A stretch of 64,000 nucleotides of DNA, taken from the NCBI GenBank assembly GCA_002723255.1, contig PBNW01000016.1, positions 24,646 through 88,645 of the forward strand, read 5' to 3'. Shown here piece by piece: positions 34,009 to 43,342 of this stretch; positions within the stretch are counted from its first letter, which is position 1, and the number at the start of each line of letters is the position of its first letter. Source of the stretch: Pelagibacterium sp. (GTDB lineage: Bacteria; Pseudomonadota; Alphaproteobacteria; Rhizobiales; Devosiaceae). A model generated the notes under the pieces. The model did no database searches. It worked only from the letters and a program-made list of their open reading frames with translations, and was not told the origin of the DNA. A program made the position numbers and the translations under genes.

Positions 34009-34523
34009 GTGCCTATGTCGCGCTGTTGCGGGCGGTCAATGTGGGCGGAACCGGCAAGTTGGAAATGAGCGAACTCACCGCGATGTGCGAGGCGGCGGGG
34101 TTTGAGACGGTCAAAACCTATATCGCCAGCGGAAATGTGGTGTTTTCCGCCGACCTTGGTGAAGCGCAGGTGCGCAAGGCACTCGAGGAGCGGCTGGAAG
34201 CCTATGCGGGCAAGCCGGTGGGCGTTGTTGTGAGAACGGCACGGGAAATGGCCGAGGTCTTGAAGGCCAACCCGTTTCCCGATGCCAAGCCCAATTATAC
34301 GGTGGCGATCTTTCTCAACGGGCAGCCGGCAGACGATACCCTCGACACCCTGCGCAACCGCGCCGAGAACGAAGAGGTGCGGCTGGGCAGGCGGGAAATC
34401 TACGTGTCCTACGGCTCGGGGATGGGACGATCCAAGCTGGTCATCCCTGCGGCCAAACAGGGCACGGCGCGCAACATGAACACCATTGCCAAACTGGCGG
34501 AGATGGGCGCAGCGCTCACGTAA
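34005..34523 (+). CDS. DUF1697 protein
   Basis: A 172-residue protein starting with [18 protein letters not shown], the DUF1697 hallmark, followed by [10 protein letters not shown] (about 40-49) and a C-terminal [13 protein letters not shown]...GTARNMNTI segment. The family is common in bacteria and its function is unknown. It begins inside the stop codon of the aldo/keto reductase (ATGA). A strong bidirectional terminator follows. Confidence 0.92.
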   Translation: MSAYVALLRAVNVGGTGKLEMSELTAMCEAAGFETVKTYIASGNVVFSADLGEAQVRKALEERLEAYAGKPVGVVVRTAREMAEVLKANPFPDAKPNYTVAIFLNGQPADDTLDTLRNRAENEEVRLGRREIYVSYGSGMGRSKLVIPAAKQGTARNMNTIAKLAEMGAALT

Positions 34524-34548
34524 AAAGGCCGCCTTGCGGCGGCCTTTT
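34522..34548. terminator. Bidirectional terminator between DUF1697 and csp gene 2
   Basis: An 11-bp perfect stem (AAAAGGCCGCC/GGCGGCCTTTT) with a 4-nt loop, A run on the left and T run on the right. It serves both convergent genes and resembles the terminator after csp gene 1. Confidence 0.92.
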
Positions 34549-34581
34549 CAAAACCCTGGATTTCGAGGCAAACGCCCGAAA

Positions 34582-34791
34582 TCAGTCAGCCGGCTGCAGG
34601 TTGACTGCAGAGGCGCGGCCGTCGCGGCCCTTTTCCAGCTCGTAGGAAACGGCCTGGCCTTCGACCAGAGTGGTCATGCCCGAGCGCTCTACAGCGGAAA
34701 TGTGGACGAAAGCGTCCTGGCCGCCCTGGTCAGGCTGAATGAAGCCGAAGCCCTTGGTGGTGTTGAAGAATTTTACTTTGCCAGTGATCAT
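34582..34791 (-). CDS. Cold-shock protein (CspA family), second copy
   Basis: A 69-residue cold-shock domain with KGFGFI (RNP1) and DAFVHI (RNP2), closely similar to the gene at 26590-26796. The start at 34791 has AAAGGA about 7-8 bp upstream. Leader and terminator are also similar to those of the first copy, so the whole unit appears duplicated within about 8 kb. Confidence 0.95.
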   Translation of the reverse strand: MITGKVKFFNTTKGFGFIQPDQGGQDAFVHISAVERSGMTTLVEGQAVSYELEKGRDGRASAVNLQPAD

Positions 34792-34915
34792 CGAGAGATC
34801 CTTTCGAATGGCGAATAGTTCAGGCGCGACATGCGCCGAACCCAACGTCTTGCAATAAAGGATATCCAAGTGACCGGAAAAACCGGCAGATCAGGTAGCC
34901 AAGCGCATCGAACGT
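34792..34915 (-). promoter_or_regulatory. Conserved leader of csp gene 2
   Basis: The same ordered sequence blocks as at 26800-26945 (CTTGGCTACC, CCGGTTTTTCCGG hairpin, ACTTGGATATCCT, ATTGC, GACGTTG, GCATGTCGCG, AAAGGATC). 34916-35018 shows nothing further. Confidence 0.7.
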
Positions 34916-35018
34916 ATGAGAATAATCATTACAGCGCTACTGCGGTCAAAACAAGGCCGTTGACGCACCCGGCGCACGATTTGAGTCGCGCGCGCCGGGC
35001 AGTGCCTTCCGGCAACGA

Positions 35019-36389
35019 TCAGCCGAGCACCGATTTCACCGCGGAAGCGGTCTTTTCCACAACAATGTCGGCCTCGGCTTCGCTCAGGCAAAGGGGCGGT
35101 GCAAAGCCGATGATATCGCCCTGCGGCATGGCGCGGGCGATGACACCCAGCCTTGCCATTTCGCCAACGATGCGGGGCGCGACTTTCTCTGAAGCGTCAA
35201 AGAAGGTGGCGGTGTCGCGGTCCTTGACCAGTTCGACGGCGCACAGCATGCCCTCGCCGCGCACTTCGCCCACATTGGCGTGTTCGCCCAGGGCGGCGCT
35301 CATCTGGACGTTGAGATATGCACCGGTTTTCCCCGCGTTTTCCACAAGCCCCAGCTTGTCGATGAGGTTGAGGTTGGCAATGCCGGCGGCGGCGCCGATT
35401 GGGTGGGCCGAATACGTCCAGCCGTGCCCGATGGGGCCGTTTTCGTCGGTGCCGTCCATCAAGACCTGCCACATCCTGTCGCCCACGATCGAACCCGAGA
35501 GCGGGGCATAGGCCGAGGTCAGGCCCTTGGCGATGGTGATGAGATCGGGGCGCATGCCGTAGTGATCGGACCCCATCATGGTGCCCAGACGGCCAAAGCC
35601 GGTGACCACTTCGTCGGCGATGAGCAGGATATCGTGCTTGTCGAGCACCTGCTGGATGGCCTCCCAATATCCGGCCGGGGGCGGCACGATGCCGCCGGTG
35701 CCCAGAATGGGCTCGCCGATGAAGGCGGCAATGGTATCGGCGCCTTCACGCGCGATCAGCGCTTCGAGTTCGGCGGCGCAATGGAGAACGAATTCGGCCT
35801 CGCTCATGTTGCGGCGCGGGCGGCGGTAATAGTACGGCGCCTCGGTGCGGATGACCTGGGAAAGCGGCAGGTCGAACTTGTTGTGGAAGGTGGCAAGCCC
35901 GGTCATTGACCCGGTCATCAGGCCCGAGCCGTGATAACCGCGCCAGCGCGAGATGATCTTCTTTTTTTCCGGCCGGCCCAGGATGTTGTTGTAGTACCAG
36001 ACCAGCTTGATGTTGGTCTCATTGGCGTCGGAACCCCCGAGCCCGAAATAGACCTTGCTCATCCCTTCGGGTGCGCGGTCGAGCACCATCTTGGCCAGCG
36101 TGATCGAGGCTTCGGTGCCGTGGCCGACATAGGCGTGATAATAGGCGAGCTCTTTTGCCTGCTCGGCAATGGCTTCTGAAATTTCGGTGCGGCCATAGCC
36201 GACATTGACGCAATAGAGCCCGGCAAAGGCGTCGAGCAATTTGTTGCCGTCACGATCCTCGATATAGACGCCCGATGCTGTCTTGACGATGCGATTGGGG
36301 CTTTCGCCGCGCGCATGCTGGGCGAGATGGGTCGAGGGGTGGAAGAAATTTTCCCGATCCCACTGGTCGAGCTGATCGTTGGTGAGCAT
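35019..36389 (-). CDS. doeD: Class III aminotransferase, likely L-2,4-diaminobutyrate transaminase of ectoine degradation (Atf/DoeD)
   Basis: A 456-residue PLP enzyme. The cofactor lysine is Lys288 ([11 protein letters not shown]), with the upstream DEVVTGFGR (about 259-267) and the [10 protein letters not shown] phosphate-binding segment (about 119-128). On its own it could be any omega-aminotransferase, but the neighbours (dehydrogenase, AsnC, ehu, eut, doeA, doeB) match the asnC-ssd-atf module of ectoine-degrading alphaproteobacteria. There it converts diaminobutyrate to aspartate semialdehyde. AAGGA lies upstream of ATG 36389, and the ssd gene ends 98 bp upstream on the same strand. Confidence 0.82.
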   Translation of the reverse strand: MLTNDQLDQWDRENFFHPSTHLAQHARGESPNRIVKTASGVYIEDRDGNKLLDAFAGLYCVNVGYGRTEISEAIAEQAKELAYYHAYVGHGTEASITLAKMVLDRAPEGMSKVYFGLGGSDANETNIKLVWYYNNILGRPEKKKIISRWRGYHGSGLMTGSMTGLATFHNKFDLPLSQVIRTEAPYYYRRPRRNMSEAEFVLHCAAELEALIAREGADTIAAFIGEPILGTGGIVPPPAGYWEAIQQVLDKHDILLIADEVVTGFGRLGTMMGSDHYGMRPDLITIAKGLTSAYAPLSGSIVGDRMWQVLMDGTDENGPIGHGWTYSAHPIGAAAGIANLNLIDKLGLVENAGKTGAYLNVQMSAALGEHANVGEVRGEGMLCAVELVKDRDTATFFDASEKVAPRIVGEMARLGVIARAMPQGDIIGFAPPLCLSEAEADIVVEKTASAVKSVLG

Positions 36390-36487
36390 TTTTTTGGTCC
36401 TTATTGATCTTCTAATTTTCAGTGGATGTGCGCGATGTCGGGAGCGCACGCCCTTTGCAGCCGCTCCGCACCGGACATGCGGTGCAC

Positions 36488-37978
36488 CTAGGCCCAGTCG
36501 CGGCAGACATATTTGACTTCGGTGAATTCCTCCATGCCCAGTCGGGCGCCTTCGCGGCCCATGCCGGACTGCTTGTAGCCGCCAAACGGGATCGGCGCGC
36601 CGGTGACCTTGGTGCGGTTGACGGCGACCATGCCGAACTGGAGCTGTCGGGAGGCCCTGTAGATGCGGCGCGGATCCATTGTGTGGAGGTAGGCGATCAG
36701 CCCGTATTCGGTGGCGTTGGCGCGGGCGATGGCTTCCTCTTCGCTGTCGAAGGGGCAAAGCGCGGCGACGGGGCCGAAGGTTTCCTCGTTCATGATCAGG
36801 GCATCGGCGGGTACGTCAGTGAGGATCGTGGGCTGGAAGAACAGTGGGCCGTTTTCGTCCACCCTGCCCCCGGTCAGACATTTGGCGCCCTTGGCCAAGG
36901 CGTCCTCGACGTGGGAGACCTGCTTGGCGACCGCCTTTTCGTTCATCAGCGGACCGATATCGGGATCGGTGGAACCGGGACCGACCGAAAGGGCGGCGGC
37001 GGCTTCGGCGAAACGTTCGGCAAAGCTTTCGTAGATGCGGCGGTCGATGAAGAACCGGTTGGCGCCCAGGCAATCCTGGCCGGAGGTGGCGAACTTGGCC
37101 TTTACGGCTTCTTCGACGGCCTGATCGAGATCGGCATCGGCAAAGACGATGAAGGGAGCGTGGCCACCCAGTTCCATGACCAGCCGTTTTACGGTGCCCG
37201 CCGACTGGCGGTAGAGCAGCTTTCCGATTTCGGTCGAGCCGGTGAAGGACAAAACGCGGACGCGGGCGTCCGCCGTCCAGGGTTCAACGATTGTCGGTGC
37301 CTTGCCGGTCACCACGTTAAAGGCTCCGGCCGGGATGCCGGCGCGGGTGGCAAGGACAGCGAGGGCCGTTGCCGAAAACGGGGTTTCCGACGAAGGGTGG
37401 ACAAGACAGGTGCAGCCGGCGGCCAAGGCGGCAGCAGCCTTGCGGGTGATCATGGCCGCGGGAAAGTTCCAGGGGGTGATAAGCGCGGCAACGCCGGCCG
37501 GTTCGCGCCAGATTTCCACTTCCGCGTCGGGCAGGTGGGAGGTGACGGATTCGATATTGGGGCGCTTGGCTTCCTCGGCAAAGAACTCGACGAAAGAGGC
37601 CGCATAGGCGATTTCACCGCGCGATTCGGAAATGGGTTTGCCCTGCTCGGCGGTCATGATCTGGGCGAGGTCTTCGCGCGCATCCATGATGAGATCGTAC
37701 CAGCGGCGCAGGATCGTGGAGCGCTCCTGGGGCAACAGCCCCGACCACTGGGCAAAGGCCGCATCGGCCTGATCGATGGCGGCAGAGGATTCTTCTGCGC
37801 TCAATGCCGGAATGGTGCCGACCACATCGCCGGTGGCGGGATCGGTAACGGCAATGTCTTCGCCCGACGCAGCGGCCACCGGACGGCCGGCGACATGGGC
37901 CAGTTGGCAGAACAGCTCGGGATCGGTCAGCGTCGTGGCAAGGCCGGACGGGGCATATTTGGCGGACAGGCTCGACAT
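36488..37978 (-). CDS. doeC: Aldehyde dehydrogenase, likely aspartate-semialdehyde dehydrogenase of ectoine degradation (Ssd/DoeC)
   Basis: A 496-residue ALDH annotated in many genomes as succinate-semialdehyde dehydrogenase. The catalytic Cys303 ([10 protein letters not shown]) and general-base Glu269 (MELGGHAPF) are present, as is TPWNFP (168-173). At the cofactor-adenosine site the family's usual KPAxxTP lysine is replaced: His194 in VHPSSETP. Context with the aminotransferase, asnC and ectoine genes suggests oxidation of aspartate semialdehyde to aspartate. The start at 37978 is preceded by a weak GAAAG. An aldo/keto reductase gene diverges from it. Confidence 0.82.
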   Translation of the reverse strand: MSSLSAKYAPSGLATTLTDPELFCQLAHVAGRPVAAASGEDIAVTDPATGDVVGTIPALSAEESSAAIDQADAAFAQWSGLLPQERSTILRRWYDLIMDAREDLAQIMTAEQGKPISESRGEIAYAASFVEFFAEEAKRPNIESVTSHLPDAEVEIWREPAGVAALITPWNFPAAMITRKAAAALAAGCTCLVHPSSETPFSATALAVLATRAGIPAGAFNVVTGKAPTIVEPWTADARVRVLSFTGSTEIGKLLYRQSAGTVKRLVMELGGHAPFIVFADADLDQAVEEAVKAKFATSGQDCLGANRFFIDRRIYESFAERFAEAAAALSVGPGSTDPDIGPLMNEKAVAKQVSHVEDALAKGAKCLTGGRVDENGPLFFQPTILTDVPADALIMNEETFGPVAALCPFDSEEEAIARANATEYGLIAYLHTMDPRRIYRASRQLQFGMVAVNRTKVTGAPIPFGGYKQSGMGREGARLGMEEFTEVKYVCRDWA

Positions 37979-38174
37979 GGGCACGAGTCTTTCGTTTAGC
38001 GGGGAACCAGACTGACCATAGCGGGGAAGCGGGAGAGGTGGGCGCCAAACTGACCGGGGGTAAGGCGATGGTTCTGATGGTTTGATGGTCGAAGCGAAGA
38101 GGGTTATTCTGCCGGACCCGACTCGCCCCATTCCAGCCCGTCTCATTCCCGTATTCCACAAGGTCCGATCCGAA

Positions 38175-39104
38175 ATGAAAACCTATACACTCCCAGCGTT
38201 CGGCCGGGATGTTTCCAGCATCGTTTTGGGCATGATGCGCATTGCGAAAATGGAGGACAGCGAGATCGACGCCCTGGTGCGCGGGGCGCTCGATCATGGG
38301 GTCAATGTGCTCGATCATGCCGATATCTATGGCGGAGAGCGCCACAGATGCGAGGCGCGGTTCGGCGAGGCGGTCGCGCTATCGGCGGGCGAGCGCGAGC
38401 AGATTGCCATTCAATCGAAGGTCGGCATCCGCAAAGGATATTTCGATTTTTCGGCCAGCCATATCGTTTCGACCGTCGATGAATCGCTTGCGGCGCTGAG
38501 GACCGATTATCTCGACGTGTTGCTGCTCCATCGCCCCGATACGCTGGTCGAACCCGAGGAAGTGGCCGCGGCATTCGATGCCTTGCACGCGGCGGGCAAG
38601 GTGCGCCATTTCGGGGTATCCAACCATACGCCCGGGCAGATCGAATTGCTCAAGACGGCGGTGCGTCAGCCCCTGATCTTCAATCAGGTGCAGCTTTCGC
38701 TCGCGCACGCGCCGATGTTTGCGCAAGGGGTGGCGGCCAATATGGCCGGGCTGGAGCAATCTGTCAGCCGCGACAATGGGCTGCTGGAATATTCGCGCAT
38801 CAACGCAATGACGCTGCAGGCATGGTCGCCGTTTCAGGCGGGGGTTTTCGATGGGGTTTTCGTGGGCGACCGCGAGCGGTTTCCCGCGCTCAACACGGTG
38901 CTTGACGAATTGGCCGGAACCCATGGCGTGACGCCATCGGGCATTGCGGTGGCCTGGATCATCCGGCATCCGGCCAATATCCAGGTGGTGCTGGGCACCA
39001 CCAAAGCCAGCCGGGTTGCCGAAGCGGCGGCGGGGTCGGACGTGGAGCTGAGCCGGGAGGAATGGTATCGGCTGTTTACGGCGGCGGGGCATACGCTGCC
39101 CTGA
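38175..39104 (+). CDS. Aldo/keto reductase (YdhF-like)
   Basis: A 309-residue aldo/keto reductase. The tetrad positions fit Asp/Tyr in LDHADIYGG (about 48-56), Lys in IQSKVGIRKG (about 80-89) and His in LLLHRPD (about 118-124). LGTTKASR near the C-terminus binds the cofactor phosphate. The start is uncertain: ATG 38175 begins the recognised domain, with AAGG somewhat far upstream. It diverges from the ssd gene and is convergent with the AsnC gene. A link to ectoine breakdown is possible only by position. Confidence 0.85.
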   Translation: MKTYTLPAFGRDVSSIVLGMMRIAKMEDSEIDALVRGALDHGVNVLDHADIYGGERHRCEARFGEAVALSAGEREQIAIQSKVGIRKGYFDFSASHIVSTVDESLAALRTDYLDVLLLHRPDTLVEPEEVAAAFDALHAAGKVRHFGVSNHTPGQIELLKTAVRQPLIFNQVQLSLAHAPMFAQGVAANMAGLEQSVSRDNGLLEYSRINAMTLQAWSPFQAGVFDGVFVGDRERFPALNTVLDELAGTHGVTPSGIAVAWIIRHPANIQVVLGTTKASRVAEAAAGSDVELSREEWYRLFTAAGHTLP

Positions 39105-39171
39105 CGATGTGCCGTTATCCCGGTGACGGGTGGCTGCACATCGCGGCTTTACCGATAGGCTGTAAGCCCCT

Positions 39172-39696
39172 CTACCCCGCGTCGGCCACCGCGCTCACTG
39201 GCAGGGGCGTATCTTTTACCGGGGCCGTGACGACGTAGGAATAGTAGCGCCGCACGCCGATCTTGGCGGCCAGAAGGTCCTCGATGAGTTTTTGATAATC
39301 TTCGAGGTCGCGGGTGATGATCTTGAGCATGTAGTCGATGCCGCCGCCCACCGCCCAGCATTCGACGATCCGCTCGATCTTGCCGATAGCGGCCTCGAAG
39401 CGGGAAAAGTCCTCGGCCTGATGGCTTTCGAGTTCGATCTGGACGAAAACGATGGTCAGCGGGCCAAAGGCGCGCAGCGAGATGCAGGCGCCGTAGCTTT
39501 CGATGATGCCTGCATCTTCGAGGCGTTTGAGGCGCTCCCAGCAGGGGGTGGGGGTGAGGTTGACCCGTTCGGCGAGCGTAGCCTTGGGTATGCGGCCCTC
39601 GCGCTGGAGGATCGCCAGAATTTTCAGGTCCCGGTCATCGAGCTTGAGTTGAACCTGGCGAATGGCAGCGCCCCTTTTTGCCAAATGCTTTTGCAT
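39172..39696 (-). CDS. Lrp/AsnC-family regulator (DoeX/AsnC of the ectoine cluster)
   Basis: A 174-residue regulator with an N-terminal HTH (about 20-70: LDDRDLKILAILQREGR, TPTPCWERLKRLE) and a C-terminal RAM ligand-binding domain (about 85-155). An AsnC-type regulator is a standard part of ectoine-degradation clusters, where it responds to diaminobutyrate-type intermediates. It lies between the atf/ssd pair and ehuABCD. The frame upstream of the HTH has a basic extension of about 18 residues; a shorter start is possible. Its DNA target is not visible. Confidence 0.85.
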   Translation of the reverse strand: MQKHLAKRGAAIRQVQLKLDDRDLKILAILQREGRIPKATLAERVNLTPTPCWERLKRLEDAGIIESYGACISLRAFGPLTIVFVQIELESHQAEDFSRFEAAIGKIERIVECWAVGGGIDYMLKIITRDLEDYQKLIEDLLAAKIGVRRYYSYVVTAPVKDTPLPVSAVADAG

Positions 39697-39821
39697 CGGC
39701 GCAAGCTACTCTCTCGGGGGGGCTAACGTCCAGATTTATGACAAGAAAAAGTTTCACAGGCCAATACCCCACCGGAAGCAGGTCCGATGGGTCGCCCGTT
39801 GCCGAGTGCCGTTCAGAAGCG

Positions 39822-40601
39822 CTAGTTGTCTTCCAGAACGGCCTTGAGAAATTCGCGCGTGCGCTCTTCCTTGGGGTCGGTAAACAGAACCTCGGGCTTG
39901 TCCTGTTCGAGCACCCTGCCCTGGTCGAAAAAGCAGACTCTATCGGAAATCTGCCGCGCGAAATTCATTTCATGGGTGACCAGTAGCATGGTCAGATCGT
40001 GTTCTTCGGCCAGGCGCCGGATGACGCCGAGCACTTCGCCCACCAGTTCGGGATCGAGCGCGGAGGTCGGCTCGTCAAACAGCATGATCTTGGGCCGCAT
40101 GGCCAGCGCCCGGGCGATGCCCACGCGCTGCTGCTGGCCACCGGACAACTGGTGGGGGTATTTGTCGGCCTGGTCGGTCAAACCCACCATCTCGAGCAAA
40201 TCGTCGGCGCGCTCTTTCGCCTCGCCTTTCGAGACGCCCAGAACCTGGGTCGGCGCTTCGGTCAGATTGCGCCGCACGGTCATGTGCGGGAACAGATTGA
40301 ACTGCTGGAACACCATGCCCATCTTTTCGCGCATCCTGCGCAGATGGGACTCGCCGGCCGGCTTGAGGCTGCCATCGCCGGACTTTTCGTGCCAGAGCGT
40401 ATCGCCATCGACATAGACCACGCCCCCCGAAATCGGCTCGAGGGTCATAAGGATGCGCAGCACCGTGGATTTGCCCGATCCAGAGGGCCCGATGATGGTG
40501 ACCTTCTCGCCCGGCTGAACCTCGAAATCGAGTTCGTTGATGACCGTGAAGGTGTCGAAACGTTTGACGACCTTGTCGAACTTGATGATGGGGTCGGTCA
40601 T
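39822..40601 (-). CDS. ehuA: Ectoine/hydroxyectoine ABC transporter, ATP-binding protein
   Basis: A 259-residue polar amino acid-type ABC ATPase. Walker A is GPSGSGKST (about 38-46), the Q loop is [11 protein letters not shown] (about 97-107), the signature is LSGGQQQRV (about 153-161), Walker [11 protein letters not shown] and the H loop VTHEM. ATG overlaps the ehuD stop by 4 bp. The order B-C-D-A on the minus strand and the divergent eut/doe genes identify it as part of an Ehu importer rather than a general amino acid system. Confidence 0.88.
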   Translation of the reverse strand: MTDPIIKFDKVVKRFDTFTVINELDFEVQPGEKVTIIGPSGSGKSTVLRILMTLEPISGGVVYVDGDTLWHEKSGDGSLKPAGESHLRRMREKMGMVFQQFNLFPHMTVRRNLTEAPTQVLGVSKGEAKERADDLLEMVGLTDQADKYPHQLSGGQQQRVGIARALAMRPKIMLFDEPTSALDPELVGEVLGVIRRLAEEHDLTMLLVTHEMNFARQISDRVCFFDQGRVLEQDKPEVLFTDPKEERTREFLKAVLEDN

Positions 40602-41290
40602 TTAAGCGGAATCCCTCTTTTGGGCAGGGCGCGGTCAACGAAGCGGACGCCCGTTGAAGCCACCAGAGTCATGATGAGATAAAGCCCGCCCACCATCGAG
40701 AGCGGAATGATGTAATTGAACGTGCGGTCGCCGATGATGCGGGCCACGTTGAGCATTTCGAGCACGGTCACGACCGAAAGCAGCGGCACGTCCTTCATGA
40801 TCGAGACGAGGTAATTGCCCATGGCGGGGATGATGCGCGGCACCGCCTGGGGCAGGATGATGTGAGTGAAGGTACGGCCGCCCGAAAGATTGAGGGCGCG
40901 GGCCGCCTCGTGCTGGCCCTTGGCCACGGCCTCGATGCCGGCGCGATAGACTTCAGATGTATAGGCCGAATATTGCAGGCCCAGAGCCAGCGCGCCGGTC
41001 ATGAAAGCGGGGAGCGTAATGCCGAATTCGGGCAGCACGTAATAGAGAAAGAACAATTGGATCAAAAGCGGGGTATCGCGCAGAAACTCGGTGACCACCG
41101 CGGCGGGCCAGGAAATGATCTTAAGCGGCGCGGCCTTGAGCGCGGCCCAGACGAGCCCCACGACCAGCGCGATGAAAAAGCCCAGCACGGTGGCCTGAAT
41201 GGTCACCCACATGCCGATCAAGAGGATGGGCAGGATCGAGGTGGCAAAAGCCCAGTTGGACGAGGCGTCCCATGCAATTCCGAACAGCAT
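40598..41290 (-). CDS. ehuD: Ectoine/hydroxyectoine ABC transporter, permease EhuD
   Basis: A 230-residue HisM-type permease with about five membrane helices and the EAA loop ([29 protein letters not shown], shown in part; about residues 140-165). It forms the membrane channel with EhuC and is energised by EhuA. It follows ehuC by 4 bp and overlaps ehuA by 4 bp. Confidence 0.88.
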   Translation of the reverse strand: MLFGIAWDASSNWAFATSILPILLIGMWVTIQATVLGFFIALVVGLVWAALKAAPLKIISWPAAVVTEFLRDTPLLIQLFFLYYVLPEFGITLPAFMTGALALGLQYSAYTSEVYRAGIEAVAKGQHEAARALNLSGGRTFTHIILPQAVPRIIPAMGNYLVSIMKDVPLLSVVTVLEMLNVARIIGDRTFNYIIPLSMVGGLYLIMTLVASTGVRFVDRALPKRGIPLK

Positions 41291-41294
41291 CTCG

Positions 41295-41966
41295 TCACCT
41301 CGCTCCGGCGCGCCAGCGGCCCACGAACCGCTCGAGCAGTTTCATCATGGCGGTCAAGACCAGCGCCAGCCCGAAATACATCAGCAGCGCCAATGAATAG
41401 ATCGTCGTCGAATCCTGGGTGAAATTGCGCAATTGCTCGGCGCGGAAGGCCAGATCGGAGAGCGAAATGAGCGAGACCAGTGCCGTGTCTTTCAGGTTCT
41501 GGACCGCCAGATTGCCGAACGAGGGCATCATTTCGGGGATGGCCTGAGGCAGCGCTATGCGCCAGAGCGTCCGACGCGGCGTGAAATTGAGCGCCTTGGC
41601 GGCCTCGTACTGGTCCTTGGAAACCGACTGGATGGCTCCGCGCACCACCTCGGCGCCGTATGCGCCGATGTTGAGCGAGAGCGCCAGCACACCGGCAACG
41701 ACCGGGGGCAATCGCAGATCGATGCCGATGGCCTGCCCTGCCACCGGCAGCGCGAAATAGAGCCAGAAGAGCTGCACCAGCAGCGATGTGCCGCGGAAGA
41801 TCTCGATATAGCCGACCGAAATCGCCTTGATGAGAGGGTTGTGGGCGAGCTTGCCGATACCTGCGGCGAAGGCGAGAATCGCCCCGAACACCGTTGAATA
41901 GATCGTCAGCTCGACGGTCACCCAAGCCCCTAGCATCAGGGGGTTGAGATATTGGGTCCAATCCAT
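41295..41966 (-). CDS. ehuC: Ectoine/hydroxyectoine ABC transporter, permease EhuC
   Basis: A 223-residue HisM-type permease, about five membrane helices, with a clear EAA loop (DQYEAAKALNFTP, then IALPQAIPEM; about 136-160). It pairs with EhuD. The start at 41966 lies 112 bp after the ehuB stop, leaving room for a processing or attenuation site that favours high ehuB expression. Confidence 0.88.
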   Translation of the reverse strand: MDWTQYLNPLMLGAWVTVELTIYSTVFGAILAFAAGIGKLAHNPLIKAISVGYIEIFRGTSLLVQLFWLYFALPVAGQAIGIDLRLPPVVAGVLALSLNIGAYGAEVVRGAIQSVSKDQYEAAKALNFTPRRTLWRIALPQAIPEMMPSFGNLAVQNLKDTALVSLISLSDLAFRAEQLRNFTQDSTTIYSLALLMYFGLALVLTAMMKLLERFVGRWRAGAR

Positions 41967-42078
41967 GAAGGCGTTCTCGAAACAGCTTTTCTGGAAAACG
42001 GGTGAAGCCTAACCAAGTTGCCGGCGGGCGCCTTTTCTGGTCGCGCCCACCGGCAGATCGGTATCAGAGCAATGCGCC

Positions 42079-42948
42079 TTATTCGGTGCAGAGCTCCTCA
42101 GTGCTCATGTCGAACGAACGCGAGGTGTCGGCATCGGTAAAGCCGTAGCCGGACACGGTTTCGAGCCATTCGTCGCTCTGCTTGTACTCGGCGAGCACCT
42201 CGTTGACCGCGTCGCGGAGCTCTTCATTGCCTTCGGCAAAGACGAACCCGCCCCAGGAGCGCTGTTCGGTCCCGTCGATGACCGGATCGGTGAAGCCTTC
42301 GGCCACTTCCACGGCATCGCTCTGGCCGGCCAGCTCGCTGGCGGTCAGACCGGTCGCTGCATAGGCATCGGCGCGGCCGGTCGAAACCGTCGAGATCGCG
42401 TCGGCGTTGGACGAGATCGTCACGAGCTGATCTTCAGACACCCCGAGCGCCTGCATCATGTCGAGCTGATTGGCGCCAGCCATGATGGCAACCGTCATAT
42501 CGGAATTTTCGGCGAAATCGGCGTAGCCGCTCAGCCCCTCGGGGTTGCCGGCGGGCACCAGAAGACCTTCACCGTAGGAGGTGTTGGGCTCCGAATAGAT
42601 GACCGTTTCGCAACGGGTGGGGATGATGGCCATTTCGGCGGCGACCATATCGAAACGGTCAGCCTGAAGGCCGGGGATCAGCGAGGAAAAATCGGTGGTG
42701 ACCCACTCGATATCGGTCACGCCGAGTTCCTCGACAATGTGCTTGGCCACATCGGGGCCGGCACCCATGGCTTCGCCGGAAACCGGATCGATATAGCCAT
42801 AGGGGATTTCGTTGGCGACGGCGATGCGGATCGAACCGCTTTCCTGAATTTCTTCAAGGCTGGCGGCCTGAGCGGCGCCTGCGACGGTGAGCGCAGCGGC
42901 GCTGGCGAGCAGGGTTGTCTTGAGGGCCTTGGAAATTGTTGCGTGCAT
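42079..42948 (-). CDS. ehuB: Ectoine/hydroxyectoine-binding protein EhuB
   Basis: A 289-residue periplasmic binding protein of the amino acid (SBP_bac_3) family. The signal peptide spans residues 1-28 (cleavage near AQA). The mature part has IRIAVANEIPYGYID (about 40-54), ADRFDMVAAEM (about 96-106) and a GRADAYAAT segment (about 190-198). EhuB proteins bind ectoines through an aromatic box. It is first in ehuBCDA, with AGGAA upstream of the ATG, and divergent from eutB across 394 bp. Confidence 0.88.
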   Translation of the reverse strand: MHATISKALKTTLLASAAALTVAGAAQAASLEEIQESGSIRIAVANEIPYGYIDPVSGEAMGAGPDVAKHIVEELGVTDIEWVTTDFSSLIPGLQADRFDMVAAEMAIIPTRCETVIYSEPNTSYGEGLLVPAGNPEGLSGYADFAENSDMTVAIMAGANQLDMMQALGVSEDQLVTISSNADAISTVSTGRADAYAATGLTASELAGQSDAVEVAEGFTDPVIDGTEQRSWGGFVFAEGNEELRDAVNEVLAEYKQSDEWLETVSGYGFTDADTSRSFDMSTEELCTE

Positions 42949-43342
42949 AATGTTCCTGTCCTTTGATATTATCGCTGACATTGTGCGCAGTGCCGAAATT
43001 GAGGGCAAATATGACCCCAATTCATTCAAAGTCGGGCGGCACCGTTCCCGAAGTCACTCCGGGGACAAAGCCACCTCATCACTGCCGAACTTGAGCGTTC
43101 TCTGCACATAATGCTTTAACACGGGATAGGGTTGCCAACTTCTGGCCACAAGTCGAGGGACGATACGTCTATATAGGGCGGGGTTTGGCAGCAAGATCGA
43201 CTGCACGGGTCGTTCAAAATGGAAGGACCGCCCACGCGCCGGGGCTGCATAGTCGGTCGATTATCAATTGCCGGCCAAGCCCTTAGGTGGCGCATAGGGT
43301 CGGCGTGTCGGCTGACTCTTAGACAGAATTAAGGGATGGTGC
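42949..43342. promoter_or_regulatory. Divergent ehuB/eutB control region
   Basis: A 394-bp gap without a gene. It must hold promoters for ehuBCDA (left) and eutBC-doeAB (right). A CTATATAG stretch near 43170-43177 resembles a -10 box for the right-hand operon. No clear EnuR- or AsnC-type palindrome was recognised. Confidence 0.4.

Noticed and set aside
35019..37978. gabT/gabD pair for GABA catabolism
   Set aside because: Sequence alone allows it, but the adjoining asnC, ehu, eut and doe genes match the ectoine module in which homologous genes act on diaminobutyrate and aspartate semialdehyde.
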